Assembly (NCBI GenBank): GCA_029863125.1
Contig: JAOTWB010000023.1
Coordinates: 1-35,917, forward strand
Reading direction: 5' to 3'
DNA: 35,917 bases
Source of the DNA: Gammaproteobacteria bacterium
Lineage (GTDB): Bacteria > Pseudomonadota > Gammaproteobacteria > Steroidobacterales > Woeseiaceae
How positions within the stretch are numbered: the first letter of the stretch is position 1; the number at the start of each line of letters is the position of its first letter. The notes under the pieces are model-generated. The model was given only the letters and a program-made list of their open reading frames with translations. It had not been told where the DNA came from and did not search any database. Positions 34,158 to 35,917 of this stretch are shown here, piece by piece. Position numbers and translations under genes: made by a program.

Positions 34158-35917
34158 CTAGAACAATTCGATCGGATCGACGTCGATCGACCAACGCACT
34201 TTGCGCGCCATTGGCTCCTGTTCGAGGGCGGGCCGTAATTCGCGGAGCAGGGCGTGCAGGGCGTGGCGATCGCTGCTTTGCAGCAGCAGCTGCGCCCGGT
34301 AGCGGCCCGCCCTGCGAGCCATCGGCGCATCGACGGGGCCGAGGATACGCAGCGTCTCATCGGCCCTGTCGGCAGCAGCCTTTCTCGCGATCTCGAGAAA
34401 TTCGAGGGCGTCGCTTTGGCGATGGGCGGCTGACCGAATCAGTGCGAGCCGGGTGAACGGCGGCCAGCGCGTGATTTCGCGTTCGGCGAGCGCCTCCTCG
34501 GCCACGCGGCCATAGCCTCCCGCGATCAACGTTGCCCAGAACGGGTGCTCCGGGAACGCGGTCTGAATGAGAACTTCACCCCGGCGGCTTTCTCGGCCGG
34601 CGCGGCCGGAAACCTGCACGATCGACTGCGCCATGCGCTCGGCGCTTCTGAAGTCGGTGCCAAACAGACCCTGGTCGGCGTTGACGATGCCTACGAGCGA
34701 CAGCTTTGGAAAATGGTGCCCCTTGGAAAGCATCTGTGTGCCGACAAGGATATCCGCGCCCCCCTCCGTTGCCTGCTCGAGCGCTTCATGCATTGCGCCC
34801 TTGCGTTTTGTGCTATCGCTGTCGACGCGAGTGATCGAGTGTCCCGGGAACTGTTCACGCAGTGCCTTTTCCAGCCTTTGCGTGCCTTCACCTAGCGGCT
34901 TGACGATCTCTCCGCACTCGCCGCAGTGCGTGTCGAGCGAGCGAGTCGCACCGCAGTGGTGGCAGCGCAGTTGATTGCTGTGTGCGTGCACCGTAAGGCG
35001 AGAATCGCATCGATCGCAGCCGGCTATGTGTCCGCAGCTGGCGCAAATAAGCGTTGGGGCGAAGCCCCGCCGGTTGAGAAAAATAAGGGCCTGCCCACTT
35101 GCTTTGAGGTGCTCGTGAATCGCCTCGCGGAGAGGATCACTGAGTCCATCGGTGGCAGGCGCGCGGACAGTGTCAATGAGGCGAACGGTGGGCGGCTGCG
35201 CGCCGCCCGCGCGCGCCGGCAGACGGATATGCGTGTAGTGGCCTTCGCGACAGTGCTGCAACATCTCCAGCGTCGGTGTCGCCGTCCCGAGGATGATCGG
35301 GATATCCAGGTGCTGAGCGCGCACGATCGCGAGGTCCCGTGCCGAGTAGCGCAGGCCCTCCTGCTGTTTGAAAGAGTGGTCATGCTCTTCGTCGACGACA
35401 ATCAGACCCGGATTTCTCAGGGGCGTAAAGATTGCCGACCGTGTTCCAACGATGAGGTGAGCCGCGCCGCAGCGCGCTGCGCGCCAGGCCGTCAGGCGTT
35501 CGATGTCCGTCAGCCCCGAGTGCAACAGCGCCGGCTCGATACCCAGGCGCTCCCGAAGCCGCGCGACTAGCTGCGGCGTCAGTCCAATCTCGGGCGCAAG
35601 TACGAGCACCTGTTTCCCCTGGTCGATCATATCTCGCATGCGCTGCAAATAGATCTCGGTCTTGCCGCTGCCGGTAACGCCGTCGACCAGGTAGACCGCA
35701 AACGTATCGCTGCCACGCAGGATTGCCACAGCCTTCTCCTGATCGTCATTGAGAACCAGGTTGTCGGCTGCAGGAATCGCCAGCGATTCGTCGAAGTCTT
35801 CGGAACGCAGGTCGAAACGGGCAATGAGTCCTTTCCCGAACAGCGATTTCGCCACGCGACGCCAGTTCGGCAGCTCTTCGGTCAAGCGCTCGGCGTCGAT
35901 GCCGTTGCCCCCGGCGT
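34158..35917 (-). CDS. priA: primosomal protein N' (replication restart helicase), 5' end cut off
   Basis: The frame is open to the window end and gives about 585 residues; some 150 N-terminal residues (the DNA-binding domain) are outside. Visible: a winged-helix end, Walker A GVTGSGKTE, APEIGLTPQL, the DEEH box in VVDEEHDHSFKQQEG, the eight-cysteine zinc region (CASCG, CDRC, CHHCG, CGECG), and helicase motifs V-VI (GTQMLSKGHHFP, QVSGRAGRESRRG). PriA reloads the replisome at stalled forks. The TTG at 35885 is internal. Gene order priA-argS-SPOR matches Pseudomonas. Confidence 0.96.
   Translation of the reverse strand, partial: AGGNGIDAERLTEELPNWRRVAKSLFGKGLIARFDLRSEDFDESLAIPAADNLVLNDDQEKAVAILRGSDTFAVYLVDGVTGSGKTEIYLQRMRDMIDQGKQVLVLAPEIGLTPQLVARLRERLGIEPALLHSGLTDIERLTAWRAARCGAAHLIVGTRSAIFTPLRNPGLIVVDEEHDHSFKQQEGLRYSARDLAIVRAQHLDIPIILGTATPTLEMLQHCREGHYTHIRLPARAGGAQPPTVRLIDTVRAPATDGLSDPLREAIHEHLKASGQALIFLNRRGFAPTLICASCGHIAGCDRCDSRLTVHAHSNQLRCHHCGATRSLDTHCGECGEIVKPLGEGTQRLEKALREQFPGHSITRVDSDSTKRKGAMHEALEQATEGGADILVGTQMLSKGHHFPKLSLVGIVNADQGLFGTDFRSAERMAQSIVQVSGRAGRESRRGEVLIQTAFPEHPFWATLIAGGYGRVAEEALAEREITRWPPFTRLALIRSAAHRQSDALEFLEIARKAAADRADETLRILGPVDAPMARRAGRYRAQLLLQSSDRHALHALLRELRPALEQEPMARKVRWSIDVDPIELF

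Noticed and set aside
33306..34238. 310-residue plus-strand frame opposite argS
   Set aside because: Antisense of unmistakable argS sequence; no recognisable domain or ribosome site.

Overview
The window looks like an ordinary, densely packed chromosomal segment of a GC-rich gammaproteobacterium. The evidence is the content and order of core genes: dprA-smg-topA-tsaC-hemF, a LysM lipoprotein divergent from def-fmt-rsmB, an ntrY/ntrX pair downstream of rsmB, and priA-argS-SPOR. A Woeseia/Chromatiales-like lineage is my inference from this mix; no rRNA is present to settle it. No tRNA, rRNA, insertion sequence, CRISPR array or prophage was recognised, and no gene-free stretch exceeds 300 bases (the longest is 23219-23498).

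Layout. 1-589: 3' part of a class II glutamine amidotransferase. 609-1488 (minus): compact operon DUF2784 membrane protein, CPxCG zinc-ribbon-like protein and ChaB-like protein. 1644-2207: unknown four-helix membrane protein. 2190-6110 (minus): HD-type phosphohydrolase, exonuclease III and oligopeptidase A. 6203-7549: glutathione reductase, convergent with aroE and hemB (7539-9376, minus). 9498-11169: ECF sigma factor, DUF3379-type zinc anti-sigma and a small secreted Cys-repeat peptide resembling HvfA-type RiPP metallophore precursors, closed by a strong terminator. 11303-12422: tag glycosylase and a small membrane protein. 12447-23218 (minus): a large secreted subtilase, an AhpD-like protein, hemF, tsaC, topA, smg, dprA and a LysM lipoprotein. 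23499-30500 (plus): def, fmt, rsmB, DUF4390, ntrY and ntrX. 30573-35917 (minus): priA (cut by the window end), argS, SPOR protein and a CapA-like lipoprotein.

How the genes work together. Most genes are housekeeping: translation initiation and tRNA charging (def, fmt, argS, tsaC), rRNA modification (rsmB), replication, repair and DNA uptake (priA, xth, tag, topA, dprA), haem and aromatic biosynthesis (hemB, hemF, aroE) and thiol redox (gor). The accessory highlight is the sigma/anti-sigma/EGxCG-peptide unit at 9498-11221, which reads as a stress-inducible system making a cysteine-rich, probably metal-binding and possibly post-translationally modified exported peptide. Its expected DUF692 (MNIO) maturase is not in the window. 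A second oddity is the NtrX-like regulator at 29151-30500, whose Walker A lysine and GAFTGA loop are both lost, so it probably does not act as a conventional sigma-54 activator.
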